A stretch of DNA of 64,000 bases, from the NCBI GenBank assembly GCA_946902875.1, contig OX336349.1, positions 8,145,891-8,209,890 of the forward strand, written 5' to 3'. Each line of letters opens with the position of its first letter. Within the stretch, counting starts at the first letter, position 1. Shown here piece by piece: positions 21,661 to 32,624 of the stretch. The notes below the pieces were generated by a model that searched no databases, had not been told where the DNA came from, and worked only from the letters and a program-made list of their open reading frames with translations. Position numbers and translations under genes: made by a program. The stretch comes from Nematopogon swammerdamellus. Taxonomy: Eukaryota > Arthropoda > Insecta > Lepidoptera > Adelidae.

Positions 21661-22121
21661 TCGTTGCCGGTATGCGAATAATGCACGTATCTCGGTCGTC
21701 TGCGAACCGCATGCCTATTTTACCCGACTAAGGCAAAGCCAAAGCGAGGGTAATGTGTTTAGCCGGGCCACTCTAGCGCCTAAGCGGCTCGTCCGATTTT
21801 GATAATTCCTGTATTTCGCCAGTTTTTTTTTCTCTCTAAGAATCTCAATAGTATTGAAAAGTTTATTATGAGGTTTAATCAGTTTATTGTGGTCGAGGAT
21901 GTTTACATTGAACAATAAAACCGTGTTCATGAAAACGTATTTCCCTTCATACCAATATGCGATACGGAGAGTATTATTGAACTCCCCTCGTAGTTACATA
22001 AATACAACTGAAGGTGAAGGAAAATATTGTAGGTTGGACAATGCAATTGAATCGATTCTTGAATTGCACTTCAAGAATGTTTTGAAACTACATTTCGTTA
22101 GTCTTAGGTAGTGTTAGTTAG

Positions 22122-22512
22122 TGTCAGGCTCGATAGCTCAGTTCAGCGGTGCAGACAGTTGACTGTCGCTATTGATTGTTAAGCAACGCTGGGCCGGTCA
22201 GTTCTTGGATGGGTGACCGCTCGACCGTTGGAGGCTGACCGTGGTTCGGATTCCACGTAAACCTGTAGGTCCCTTCCCTTCTTACCTTACTAGGTGGTAG
22301 GTTTCAACCCGTCCGGGGTGGTACCACCGCACTGAATGAAACGTCGGTCGAAACGTTTATTTAAATAGTTTGTGTTTTCCGTCCAGTTCAGTGTAGCCGG
22401 CACCACCGAAGGGAAGTACTGACATGGCACCTAGTTTACCCGGTGTTATGAGCTGACATCACGGATGTTGTAGGTGATGTAGCCAACCGTGTCAGTTTCC
22501 AGAAAAAAAAAA
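22122..22512 (+). repeat. SINE-A copy 2
   Basis: The head CTCGATAGCTCAGTTCAG, then the 5S-like GTTAAGCAACGCTGGGCC and GGATGGGTGACCGC, then GGTTCGGATTCCACG, the shared core (CTGTAGGTCCCTTCCCTTCT, GGTGGTACCACCGCACTGAA), the tail ending ACCGTGTCAGTTTC, and an A-run. There is no 82-bp upstream block here. Confidence 0.9.
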
Positions 22513-22727
22513 TTGTAGTCGTATCGTATATTAGACAACAACATCCACCAACTGAATTGGAATTGCGGTCTCTACTTAATTGGTCGATGTACCTTCTGCG
22601 GTTGGTGTTTGCATATTTTGCCAAAAATTTCGATTCCGCGGAAGGATGTTCTTTCCTCATGTGTTCAGATAAAAATACTAGAGAAGTACGAGTAGGTATA
22701 AATACAGACATGCCGCTTTCCATATAT

Positions 22728-23238
22728 AAGGTCTTTCAAAATTAGTTCATATTACGCTAAGGGGGGGGGGGGGGGGGGGGGGGGGTTCTGTATCATATAG
22801 GGAGTAAAACCTATATAAAATGTTTTTGACCTTGGGTTTTTTTTTTATCAAAATTTATTTTTTTATGTATTTCAATAAAAAAATTGGTGGTTGATCTTTA
22901 TAGCCTAATCGATTCAGTTTCATAACAGTAACAAAAAAGTCTTCATTACCATTATGATGTAACACGTGTAAGTTGGTAAAAAAATCAAATTCTTTCTATT
23001 CGATACTAATAAAACTTAAATTGTGGTTTTTCACAATTTCTGAAAGAAAGAGATCTATGTGTTGGAAGACTTTTTTGTCCCTGGCATGAAACTGAAACGA
23101 TTAAGAAACATTTTTTTTTTACATTTTAAATAAAAAAAAATTTTTGGAATAAAATAAAATTCTTTGTTCTTCAAAAGTGATCTATTTCCGATACAGAACC
23201 CCCCCTTAGCATACTATGAACTAATTTTGAAAGACCTT
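22728..23238. mobile_element. Full MITE copy (family 'AAGGTC') with a 25-G run
   Basis: AAGGTCTTTCAAAATTAG at the left and CTAATTTTGAAAGACCTT at the right form inverted ends, with TATA outside both. It is 511 bp and opposite in orientation to the 9,627 copy. The G-run inside the left end is 25 long (22,761-22,785), against seven in the sister copy. Confidence 0.92.
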
Positions 23239-23848
23239 ATATAATGTAGGGTAGGAGATGACTTTTCATAAATATGCCATGAAGATTCATATTCTGTGTC
23301 CTCGGGGGTCGAGTTTTCTAGGTAATATTCTATTCTTGAAATTGTTATTTTCCATAATTACATTAAACATTGTATGTAAGCGACACAAGCAAGGTTATAT
23401 AAATTTATATATGTACTCAATTTCTGATCGCATCTATTTGTCGTCTCCTGGCCTGGCAGTACAATGATGAGACGAAATCCACGACTATTGTTGACACAGT
23501 TTCCGGTATGCCGACCGAAAGACCTTGTCCGTCCTCCGTCATCGTCGCTTCGTCGCCGCCTGTCACAGAACTGAGTGCTCGTACATACTACGTTGTCTAG
23601 CTACAGTCTAGTGCACTCCGCACCACGTAGTTTTTTTTCTTTTATTCTGTTGAGTTAGCGACTTATTTATTTTATTTATTTTTTATTTATTTCTTTGGAG
23701 ACACCAACGAGTAACACATAGAATAGAGTTACAAAAAAAAAAACTTAATAAATACATTGGGTATTGTGTTACCCAGCACCGTATCCCACAAATGAAATAT
23801 AAGAAAAGCAAAAACAATAAATACAAACTAAAGCTAAACTTAGAAATG
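23239..23848. other. Spacer with no gene recognised
   Basis: A 69-codon frame at 23,258-23,467 is not convincing. There is an AT-rich run with TTTATTTATTTTTTATTTAT at about 23,665. Confidence 0.35.
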
Positions 23849-23991
23849 TTAAATAATATTTTGATTCATATTCGAACCCTTGAGTTGAAGGCGGTACAAA
23901 AGCACACCTGAAAATTGATAGATGGACCCCTATTGTGCTCTTGTACCGCCTTCAACTCAAGAGTCCGAATATGAATCAAAACATTATTTAA
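23849..23991. mobile_element. 143-bp palindromic TTAA element
   Basis: The left arm has TTAAATAATATTTTGATTCA and TTGAGTTGAAGGCGGTACAA. The right arm is its reverse complement (TTGTACCGCCTTCAACTCAA, GAATCAAAACATTATTTAA). The loop is about 30 nt. The ends are TTAA. A half copy lies at 11,715-11,800. Confidence 0.85.
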
Positions 23992-24469
23992 CACTTTTAA
24001 GTTCTAGTTGTTTTTTGAAGTCGATGCAATGTTTTTTATTAAAACAGTTTTTTTTATCATCACTTTTACTTGCTCGACGAGGTTGAATGTCATTTACGAG
24101 TATAATTAATTTTACTTACTAACTAAGAATACACTGGTGGACCCGTCTGTCTGTCTATCAATATGAAAAGTCAAGCGACGTGGATAGAGCAGCGTGCTCC
24201 AAGCTCTACTTACTAGCCGCTGAAACGCTGCTTAACTGCAGAACCCTCACACGATCGCACTATGATCGCACTGGTGACATATTAGTTAGAGGATTCGCGA
24301 CCTTTACGCCGTGCCGGCAATGGGACAACAAAGACGTTCCTATTTGGGACAGACGTCAATGATAGATAAATGGATCTAACAAGCGAGTTGTCCCCTTTTG
24401 GTTAGCCGTTAGATGTATTTCAGCTGTGAATATTTAGTTTATAGATAGATCCCTACACAATAAAGGTAG

Positions 24470-24905
24470 ATTTTTGAGGCGTTGTCGCACGAAAGTTTAA
24501 AGTGTGTGTGTATGGGTGTGTCTGTATGTGGCATCGTAGCTCCAAAACGGATGGACCGATGTGGATGCGTTTTTTTTTATTATAAAGCTGGTTTAATCGG
24601 GATGGTGTAATTAAGTAATGATGTGTAATCAATCAATCAAGTGTGATGTGTGTAATCAAGTAATTAAGTAATAAAAAAAATTATTATCTTAAAAAGTGGT
24701 CCGATTTACATGGTTGTTCTTTCAAAAGCTTGAAATAAAAGTTAAATTACAAATTTAAAAAACTTCCGACCATTAAAAAGTTAAAAATAATTTCCTTTTC
24801 TTAGGAAAGGAGTAGGGGGACCGCTAAGTAAATAAAATGTAAAAACACAGAGCTGCGCGGGTATTTACTTAGCGGTCCTCCTTTAAGTAATTAAACGGAA
24901 GTTAT
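24470..24905 (+). repeat. Dispersed repeat R1, copy 1
   Basis: GTGTGTGTATGGGTGTGTCT, GGCATCGTAGCTCCAAAACG, GATGGACCGAT and AAAGCTGGTTTAATCG are shared with 31,755-32,165 and, reversed, 32,625-32,890. Inside it a hairpin pairs GACCGCTAAGTAAATA with TATTTACTTAGCGGTC (24,818-24,880). The hairpin is conserved in the 31.8-kb copy. Confidence 0.8.
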
Positions 24906-25518
24906 TGCTGACTTTAAAAGGGTCGGCGTTTTTTTATTATAATATAATTAATGCATGAATGAAAACAAGCATTAATTATCAGTTTAGGTCTGTAGGGAGA
25001 CTATACTGATCTAAAATTCGAACGAAGCCATGAAAATGCATGTTCCTTGAGTCAATCAGTCGGTAACGTCACGGTCGCGGAATGTCATACATGTTTGTCT
25101 CCACTGCTGCTGCCTTGCCGTCGTCGTCGTTGCCCATTATCGCCTAGTGCACAGGCGGCCAGTGTGCAGGATGGTTAGTGATTTTCCTGCAGCCAGGTCG
25201 CCTCGGTCATGCAGCGGTTAAAGTGATTATAGCAGGTAATGACTCGCTCTCGTCATTCTGCCTGATGATATCTGCCGCGTCCAGCCAGTCCGAGAGCGAG
25301 CGCCAGCCGGCAACAAGAGATAATCGGGAAATACTTACGTAGCTAAGAGTACTCACGAGTTGACAGTCGAGCGCCTTCGTGGTTTTCTTATGCTCCGTTG
25401 ACAATTTAGGGCATCAACAATAAAATAAATAAAAAGCATTTTAGTGTTATATGAAGCATACGTAAAACGTGCAAACGAATTACGTGCATACGGATTATTG
25501 ATTAGTATATTATATTTT
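24906..25518. other. Spacer with no gene recognised
   Basis: No open frame above about 70 codons. A moderately GC-rich patch at 25,080-25,330 shows no recognised feature. Confidence 0.35.
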
Positions 25519-25650
25519 GACGTGATGACGTCACGTCTTATAAATTGATGAACACCGGCTGCACACACGAAAAAGTGTCACGTTCCATCTGAGCCTGTGT
25601 GTGCAAGCGAGAGCGCGTAACAAGCGATAGAGAGGCACAATCGGCCCACG
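25519..25650. repeat. 130-bp repeat shared with 37.6 kb, copy 1
   Basis: GACGTGATGACGTC, CTTATAAATTGATGAACACC, GGCTGCACACACGAAAAAGT and GTGTGCAAGCGAGAGCGCGT recur almost unchanged at 37,634-37,762. Here the block runs directly into LINE coding sequence. Confidence 0.85.
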
Positions 25651-26204
25651 CCCACGGCGAGAGGCTAGTCCGCTGTCCAACCGGCAGCCGGGCATTCTGG
25701 TCTCTCGCCAACTCTATTGGTCGAAACTTCTGTCGCTCTGCTACACCACCGCTGGAACGCCCTGATGGATCACTCGCTATTCTCGCGAAGGAGAAGGCGA
25801 ACATTTTTGCTCGCCTTTTCGCGTCCAACTCAAATCTGGATGACCAGGGTGCAACCCCTCCCTCGATACCACACTGTGGGATTTCGATGTTGGAGCCAAG
25901 GATGCACCCTAGACAGGTCTACAAGTGCTTGAAGACGTTGGACTCTTCGAAGAGTAGTGGTCCTGATGGCATTCCAGCCATAGTGCTCAAGATTTGTGCC
26001 CCTGAGTTGACACCAATCATCTCCCGCCTTTTCCGTCTCTCCTTCGCCCGTGGGATTGTACCCTCTTGCTGGAAAAGAGCCTCGGTTCAACCGGTTCCAA
26101 AGAAGGGAGACTCTGCGAACCCCTCCAACTATCGGCCCATTGCGACAACTTCACTATTATGTAAAGTTATGGAGCGCCTTATTAACACCCAGCTCCTAAC
26201 GTGA
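25599..26204 (+). mobile_element. LINE fragment: endonuclease-RT linker and RT fingers
   Basis: A 201-codon plus-strand frame has GRNFCRSATPPLERPDGS in the linker. It then has the conserved start of a non-LTR reverse transcriptase: LKTLDSSKSSGPDGIPAIVL, SRLFRLSFARGIVPSCWK, PVPKKGDSANPSNYRPIAT and a VMERLINTQLL end. It stops where a hairpin sequence begins at 26,207. The catalytic palm (YADD) is absent. The first part overlaps the 130-bp repeat, so the true LINE start is probably near 25,650. Confidence 0.85.
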
Positions 26205-26565
26205 TTTAAGACCACATGAAGTCATCCGATTTTGACGTTAAATTACTTTTTGACGTCAAAATCGGATGATCATGTGGTCTTAAACCAGTGTATGCCCACT
26301 TGCCATGGTCTTACTCTTGCTGGAAAAGAGCCTCGGTTCAACCGGTTCCAAAGAAGGGAGACTCTGCGAACCCCTCCAACTATCGGCCCATTGCGACAAC
26401 TTCACTATTATGTAAAGTTATGGAGCGCCTTATTAACACCCAGCTCCTAACGTGATTTAAGACCACATGAAGTCATCCGATTTTGACGTTAAATTACTTT
26501 TTGACGTCAAAATCGGATGATCATGTGGTCTTAAACCAGTGTATGCCCACTTGCCATGGTCTTAC
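26063..26565. repeat. 251-bp perfect tandem duplication
   Basis: The sequence from CTCTTGCTGGAAAAGAGC to CACTTGCCATGGTCTTAC is present twice at an offset of exactly 251 bases, with no difference visible by eye. It carries the last part of the LINE fragment plus a hairpin, so the duplication came after the hairpin joined the LINE. Confidence 0.93.
26208..26284. repeat. Hairpin, first copy (second at 26,459-26,535)
   Basis: TAAGACCACATGA...CATCCGATTTTGACGT is answered by ACGTCAAAATCGGATGATCA and TGTGGTCTTA, around a short TAAATTACTTTTT centre. The arms are about 32 nt with a small mismatch. Half of it recurs at about 27,050-27,095. Confidence 0.88.
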
Positions 26566-26776
26566 GATGACGTGTGGTAATTGAAATAAGCTGGAGAACA
26601 TAACTACAGTGAGAAGAAGCGGTAACCTCGAAAAGTAAATTACTGAAATTTTTGGAGATTTTCGACTTGTCACCGAATATGGTTGCGCCCATTTACGATC
26701 TTTCAGATTTGGGCTTTTGTGTTTAAAATGGCGTAATTTATAACAATTTCACATAGCCAAGCGGTAACCTTTTTGG
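26520..26776. repeat. 255-bp direct repeat, copy 1
   Basis: CCAGTGTATGCCCACTTGCC, GATGACGTGTGGTAATT, GATTTTCGACTTGTCACCG and AGCCAAGCGGTAACC recur at 27,075-27,324, offset 555, with scattered differences. Confidence 0.85.
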
Positions 26777-27074
26777 TAATATGAATGTTCTACGGGCGAC
26801 AGGACTTATAGGTGTACTTGCAGCACAACGCCGATTACTCTGCTTACCCTGATTGTCGGAATACAGCGTGTGGTATGTACATTATGTATGTATTTACGTA
26901 CTTTAATACAATTTTTTTAAATTTTTCTTCGCCGACAAAATGGGTCTTAAAATCTAAAGCGCCCACAGAAAGGGTCTTTAAATGGGTATGTGGTTTGTAC
27001 AGAGGGTCTATTAGCTGCTGTATAAATTTGAAGCGGTAACCTTAAAAAGTAATTTAACGTCAAAATCGGCTGAC

Positions 27075-27324
27075 TTCATGTGGTCTTAAACCAGTGTATG
27101 CCCACTTGCCATGGTCTTACGATGACGTGTGGTAATTTAAATAAGCTGGAGAACATAACTATAGTGAAAAGAATCGGTAACCTCAAAAAGTAATTTACCG
27201 ACATTTTTGGCGATTTTCGACTTGTCACCGAATACGGTTGCGCCCATTCGCGATCTTTAAGACTTGGGTTTTTGTGTTTAAAATGCCGTAATTTATAACA
27301 ATTTCACTAAGCCAAGCGGTAACC
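27075..27324. repeat. 255-bp direct repeat, copy 2
   Basis: Homologous to 26,520-26,776. It ends with AAGCCAAGCGGTAACC exactly where the large TTAA element begins. Confidence 0.85.
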
Positions 27325-27551
27325 TTAAGCACAGCATATATATGGCTAAAGCAGTATGGAAACTACGTACAAAACGATCGAAACGACGCACTCACACACA
27401 CGCACGCCTCAACAAGGCGCCGAAGCGAATGTCGCAAACAATCAGTCGCGGGTGCCGCGTCCGAGTGGTCTCGTTTGTTTTTGTTGCAGTCCGCGATCTT
27501 TTAGAATGCAAACAAATGTTTACAAACGTTTCTCGACTGTTGTCACTTTAT

Positions 27552-29662
27552 ATTAACTTTTGACAAATGTTGACAACTTTTGTGAACTTTTCTCATCTTT
27601 TGCCCAACTTCTGTCACATTTTGTCAACTTTTATCGACTGTTGTCAACTCTTGTCAACTTTTCTTATCTTTTGCCAAATTCTGTCACCTTTTGTCAACTT
27701 TTATCGACTGTTGTCAACTCTTGTCAAGTTTTGTAAACTTTTGAGAACTTTTGTCAACTCTCGGTAACTTATGTCAACTCTTGTCAACTTTTGTCAACTT
27801 TTCTCATCTTTTGCCAACTTCTGTCACCTTTTGTCAACTTTTATCGACTGTTCTCAACTCTTGTCAAGTTTTGTAAACTTTTGAGAACTTTTGCCAACTC
27901 TCGGTAACTTATGTCAACTCTTGTCAACTTTTGTCAACTTTTCTTATCTTTTGCCAACTTCTGTCACCTTTTGTCAACTTCTGTCACCTTTTGTCAACTT
28001 TTATCGACCGTTGTCAACTCTTGTCAAGTTTGTAAACTTTTGAGAACTTTTGTCAACTGTCGGTAACTTATGTCAACTGTTGTCAACTTTTGTCAACTTT
28101 TCTCATCTTTTGCCAACTTCTGTCACCTTTTGTCAACTTTTATCGACTGTTGTCAAGTTTTGTAAACTTTTGAGGATTTTTGCCAACTGTCGGTAACTTA
28201 TGTCAACTCTTGTCAACTTTTGTCAACTTTTCTTATATTTTGCCAACTTCTGTCACCTTTTGTCAACTTTTATCGACTGTTGTCAACTCTTGTCAATGTT
28301 TGTCAACCTTGGTCAACTTTCGTCAATATTTGTCAACTTTTGTCATATTTTGTCAACTTTTATCGACTGTTGTCAACTCTTGTCAATGTTTGTCAACCTT
28401 GGTCAACTTTTGTCAACTTTCGTCAACATTTGTCAACTTTTGTCATCTTTTGTCAACTTTTATCGACTGTTGTCAACTATTGTCCATGTTTATCATATCA
28501 TCAACCTTGGTCAACTTTTGTCAACTTTCGTCAATATTTGTCAACTTTTGTCATCTTTTGTCAACTTTTATCGACTGTTGTCAACTCTTGTCAAGTTTGT
28601 AAACTTTTGAGAACTTTTGTCAACTGTCGGTAACTTATGTCAACTGTTGTCAACTTTTGTCAACTTTTCTCATCTTTTGCCAACTTCTGTCACCTTTTGT
28701 CAACTTTTATCGACTGTTGTCAAGTTTTGTAAACTTTTGAGGATTTTTGCCAACTGTCGGTAACTTATGTCAACTCTTGTCAACTTTTGTCAACTTTTCT
28801 TATATTTTGCCAACTTCTGTCACCTTTTGTCAACTTTTATCGACTGTTGTCAACTCTTGTCAATGTTTGTCAACCTTGGTCAACTTTTGTCAACTTTCGT
28901 CAATATTTGTCAACTTTTGTCATATTTTGTCAACTTTTATCGACTGTTGTCAACTCTTGTCAATGTTTGTCAACCTTGGTCAACTTTTGTCAACTTTCGT
29001 CAACATTTGTCAACTTTTGTCATCTTTTGTCAACTTTTATCGACTGTTGTCAACTATTGTCCATGTTTATCATATCATCAACCTTGGTCAACTTTTGTCA
29101 ACTTTCGTCAATATTTGTCAACTTTTGTCATCTTTTGTCAACTTTTATCGACTGTTGTCAACTCTTGTCAATGTTTGTCAACCTTGGTCAATTTTTGTCA
29201 ACTTTCGTCAATATTTGTCAACTGTTGTCATCTTTTGTCAACTTTTATCGACTGTTGTCAACTCTTGTCAATGTTTGTCAACCTTGGTCAACTTTTGTCA
29301 ACTTTTATCGACCTGTGTCAACTTTTATCGACTGTTGTCAACTCGTGTCAATGTCAACCTAATCTTGGTCAACTTTTGTCAACTTTCGTCAACATTTGTC
29401 ATCTTTGTCAACTTTTATTGACTGTTGTCAACTCTTGTGGTTGTTTGTCAACCTTAGTCAACTTTCGTCAACATTTTGTCATCTTTTGTCTACGTTTGTC
29501 AACTTTTGTATACTTTTCTCGACTTTTGTGAACTTATAGCCACTTTCGTCATCTTTTGTCAACTTTTGCCAACTTCTCTCAGCTTTTGTCAGCTTTTATC
29601 ATATTTTAACCACTCTTGTCAACGTTTGTCACTTTTATGAACTTTTGTCAGCTTTCGTTAAC
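27552..29662. repeat. Minisatellite, T-rich strand arm (about 2.1 kb)
   Basis: Variants of GTCAACTTTT with period 10 and higher-order structure. A 567-bp block (marked by GGATTTTTGCCAACTGTCGG at 28,174 and 28,741) is duplicated in tandem, and CGGTAACTTATGTCAACT marks smaller units spaced about 130-160 bp apart. All three plus-strand frames stay open over long stretches because the period is not a multiple of three and the motif holds no in-phase stops. Confidence 0.95.
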
Positions 29663-30543
29663 AAGGAGTTGACAAAAGTTGACAAGAGTTTACATAAGTT
29701 GACTAAAGTTAACAAGAGTTAACGAAATTTGACAAACTGGACAAAAGATGGGAAAAGTTGACGAAAGTTGACAAACAGCTGACATAAGTTGACAAACATT
29801 GACAAAATATGGAAAAAGTTGACAATACTTAGTTGACATTAATTAACAATAGTTGACGAAAGTTGACAAACGTTAACAAGAGTTGACAAAAGTTCACGAA
29901 CGCTGAAAAAAGTTCATAAAAGTGACAGAACTTGGCAAAAGTTGACAATAGTGGTTAAAAGTTAACAGAAGTTAGTAAAAGTTGACAAAAGATGACGAAA
30001 GTTGACAAAAGTTGACGGAAGCTGGCCTAAGTTCATAAAAGTGACAGAAGTTGGCAAAAGTTGACAAAAACTTCCGAAAGTTGACAACAGTCGTTAAAAT
30101 TTTACAAAAGCTGATAGAAGTTGGCAAATATTGACAAAAGATGACGAAAGTGGCTATAAGTTAACAAAAGTCGACAATAGCCATAAAAGTAGACAAACGT
30201 TGATGAAAGTTGACAAAAGTTGACGAAAGTTGACAAAAGTTGACAAATGTTGACAAAAGTTGACAAGAGTTGACTTATGTTACCGAGAGTTGATAAAAGT
30301 TCTCAAAAGTTTACAAAACTTGACAAGAGTTGACAACAGTCGATAAAAGTTGACAAAAGTTGACAAGAGTTGACATAAGTTACCGAGAGTTGGCAAAAGT
30401 TCTCAAAAGTTTACAAAACTTGACAACAGTCGATAAAAGTTGACAAAAGGTGACAGAAGTTGGCGAAAGATGAGAAAAGTTGACAAAAGTTGACAAGAGT
30501 TGACATAAGTTACCGACAGTTGACAAAAGTTCTCAAAAGTTTA
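29663..30543. repeat. Minisatellite, A-rich strand arm (about 0.9 kb)
   Basis: The same motif in the opposite orientation (GTTGACAAAAGTTGACAAGA). It shares unit markers such as ATAAGTTACCGAGAGTT, the reverse complement of markers in the left arm. The strand switch sits within about 20 bp of 29,662. Confidence 0.95.
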
Positions 30544-30695
30544 CTTTTAAATAAATGTTTTAATAAATAATAATTTTACAATTTTATAAAAAAAATTGAT
30601 TGACATCCCTAACGCTCCAATGGAGCGTAGGTACTTGTTTTAACAAATAGGCCTAGTTTCCATACTGCTTTAGCCATATATATGCTGTGCCTTAA

Positions 30696-30880
30696 GCCAT
30701 CGTAAACCTTAAGCCAGCGGTAAGCCATCGTGATCCCATAGAGATATAAAATATATGCCATAGAGAGGCTATCTTATGCTGGCACCACACTTGGCTGTAT
30801 GCGCACAAATATTTGGCAAACATTTCCGTTTCGTCTCCCTTTAATGGCTTGTTTAGAGCGAGATAAAACTAAAATGTTTG
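30696..30880. other. Spacer between the foldback element and a GC-rich island
   Basis: A short patch of TTAAGCCAGCGGTAAGCC resembles the AAGCCAAGCGGTAACC repeat on the other side of the giant element. Confidence 0.4.
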
Positions 30881-31170
30881 CAACAATCACGAATACGCTA
30901 AGCCAAGTGAAGTGCCGGCTTTATCGCGGCGGAGCGGCGCGGCGGCGGCGGCGGCGCGGCGGCGGCGCAGCGCAAGGGCCGCGCGGCCGGGGCGCGTGCG
31001 AAATCTCGCTGCTCGAATATTATTGTGCCTACATAATATTGTGTGCGGAGTGTAACTAGTATCTCATCTGTGGCGGAGTGCTCAGCAAACGAGGGGAAGG
31101 CGCGACTTGCGTCAGTGGTGACCTTCTCAGTCAAGGCCGCGCCTAAATTATTGTGAGCGATATCGCGGCC
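30881..31170. other. GC-rich island, possible promoter or 5' UTR
   Basis: A CpG-rich core (GGCGGCGGCGGCGGCGCGGC-like runs at 30,930-31,000) stands in AT-rich DNA, as at 21.2 kb. The open frame across it is low complexity (poly-Arg/Gly) and I do not call it coding. The nearest plus-strand gene is spen, about 8 kb downstream, so it could be an alternative first exon or promoter. Confidence 0.3.
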
Positions 31171-31754
31171 ACCGTGTGTGTGTACACGTGTATCGATCGA
31201 TCCGCACATCAATTTATCTGACTCTTGTATACTTTATGCAGTGTGATTAATTCCTATAAAAATTTATTATCGTTATTACGTACTATATATTTTATTTCTA
31301 ACTGAGCCGTCTGAACATTTGAACAGCCACCTGAAGGCTATAGTGCGGAGAAAGAACGCCAAGTGACTACACTGTTATGTTTTGTATTACGTTTCCTAAA
31401 TTACAAATTATATCATATCAATATTATTAAAAACATGTTACGGCTTTACTCACGCAGGGTCGTCTCCGAGCTATCTTGGCCCGAAACTCGGAGATAACTG
31501 AGTAAAGCTGTTGAATTTTCTAAAAATATTTAACTACCACGGTAATTTAAAAACCCATACATATCTATCAAAATGTTCCAAATCCAAATGTTTATTTGTG
31601 TAAAAATGTACAGTAAATACAGTCACAGGCAACATTACACTTGGAATATACCTAAATAATGAATAGTACAGTTTGGCCTAATGTAATAAATAAGTAATGG
31701 TGTAACCTGTTTACACTCTCAACTTCCCTATCTTATTTTTATTATTTTATTTTT
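31171..31754. other. AT-rich spacer
   Basis: A short inverted pair at 31,440-31,508 (CGGCTTTACTCACGCAGG region against CTCGGAGATAACTGAGTAAA, with CTCCGAGCTATC...AACTCGGAG). Otherwise nothing. Confidence 0.4.
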
Positions 31755-32165
31755 AACCCCCGACGAAAAAAGAGGGGTGTTATAAGTTTAACGTGTGTGT
31801 GTATGGGTGTGTCTGTCTGTGGCATCGTAGCTCCCAAACGGATGGACCGATTTGGATGAGGTTTTTTTTTATTTCAAAGCTGGTTTAATCGAGATGGTTG
31901 TAAGCAACGTTTGTAATCAAATAATCAAGTAATTAAGTAATCCAAAAATTTATTATCTTTAAAGTGGACCGATTTGCATGCGGTTGTTTTAAAAAAGCTT
32001 GAAATAAAAGTTAAATTAAAAATTTTAAAAACCTTAAAAAGTCTGCAATAATTTCCGTTGACTTACTTAAAAGAGTCGGGGGACCGCTAAGTAAATAAAA
32101 TAAAATATAAAAAAGTCAGAGCTGCGCGGGAATTTACTTAGCGGTTCCCCGACTCAAGTGCAATT
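31755..32165 (+). repeat. Dispersed repeat R1, copy 2
   Basis: It begins ACCCCCGACGAAAAAAGAGG and GGTGTTATAAGTTTAACG, then GTGTGTGTATGGGTGTGTCT and GGCATCGTAGCTCCCAAACG. Towards its end the hairpin GGACCGCTAAGTAAATA / ATTTACTTAGCGGTTCC is present. This opening is common in lepidopteran dispersed repeats, by memory. Confidence 0.85.
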
Positions 32166-32624
32166 CTATAAATTGTACTTGCATCAATATTTTATTTTAT
32201 TTGATGTAGTGATGACATCACTCACCAGTCAAATACCCCATTACTAACGTATGTAGTAACATTCTGTCCCTCGTCGTCACGCCAATTTTGTATGAAATAC
32301 CAATAATATGGTAGTAGTGCGCCAAACCACAACACCTCTTGTTTCACATAACAATAGTGGATGACACTCGGTGGTGCTCTTCGTTGCTGCACTAAATAGC
32401 TTCACTAAGTTCGGCCCAAATCGTCGAGCAACTATTTATTACCGTAAAAATGTCCGTTTACGAGCACCTAGGTCTTTATCGAAAATAATATTTTTACGCA
32501 ATGTGATTTACTCTCGGATTTACTCAGATAAATATTACGAGTATGTGTAAAATAGCTAGTTAAAAATTCAATGTAATTTAAATCAGTAAATACAATAAAA
32601 CATTAAAGTAAAAAAGTTAAATTT
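32166..32624. other. Spacer between opposed R1 copies
   Basis: No gene or repeat recognised. Confidence 0.4.

Larger units (their letters stand above)
27325..30695. mobile_element. Giant TTAA foldback element with minisatellite arms
   Basis: TTAAGCACAGCATATATATG, GCTAAAGCAGTATGGAAACTA at 27,325-27,365 is matched in reverse complement at 30,654-30,695. That gives terminal inverted repeats of 41-42 nt differing by one base, both ending in TTAA. The inside is a tandem repeat of about 10 bp (GTCAACTTTT) from about 27,550 to 29,662. The same motif in reverse complement (AAAAGTTGAC) then runs to about 30,543. The two arms can pair, making a giant hairpin. There is a unique 185-bp block near the left end and 110 bp near the right. 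There is no coding capacity. The design recalls Drosophila Foldback elements, whose long ends are built of short tandem repeats, but the TTAA sites point to piggyBac-type mobility. Confidence 0.88.

Noticed and set aside
28180..29531. Long plus-strand open frames of 130-250 codons rich in LSTFVNFCQLL-like wording
   Set aside because: They are translations of the 10-bp minisatellite. All three frames are open with the same wording because the period is not a multiple of three. No gene signals.
30799..31059. 86-codon frame with poly-Arg/Gly over the GC-rich island at 30.9 kb
   Set aside because: Low-complexity reading of GGC/GCG runs with stops on both sides and no good splice donor. Kept only as a possible UTR or promoter patch.
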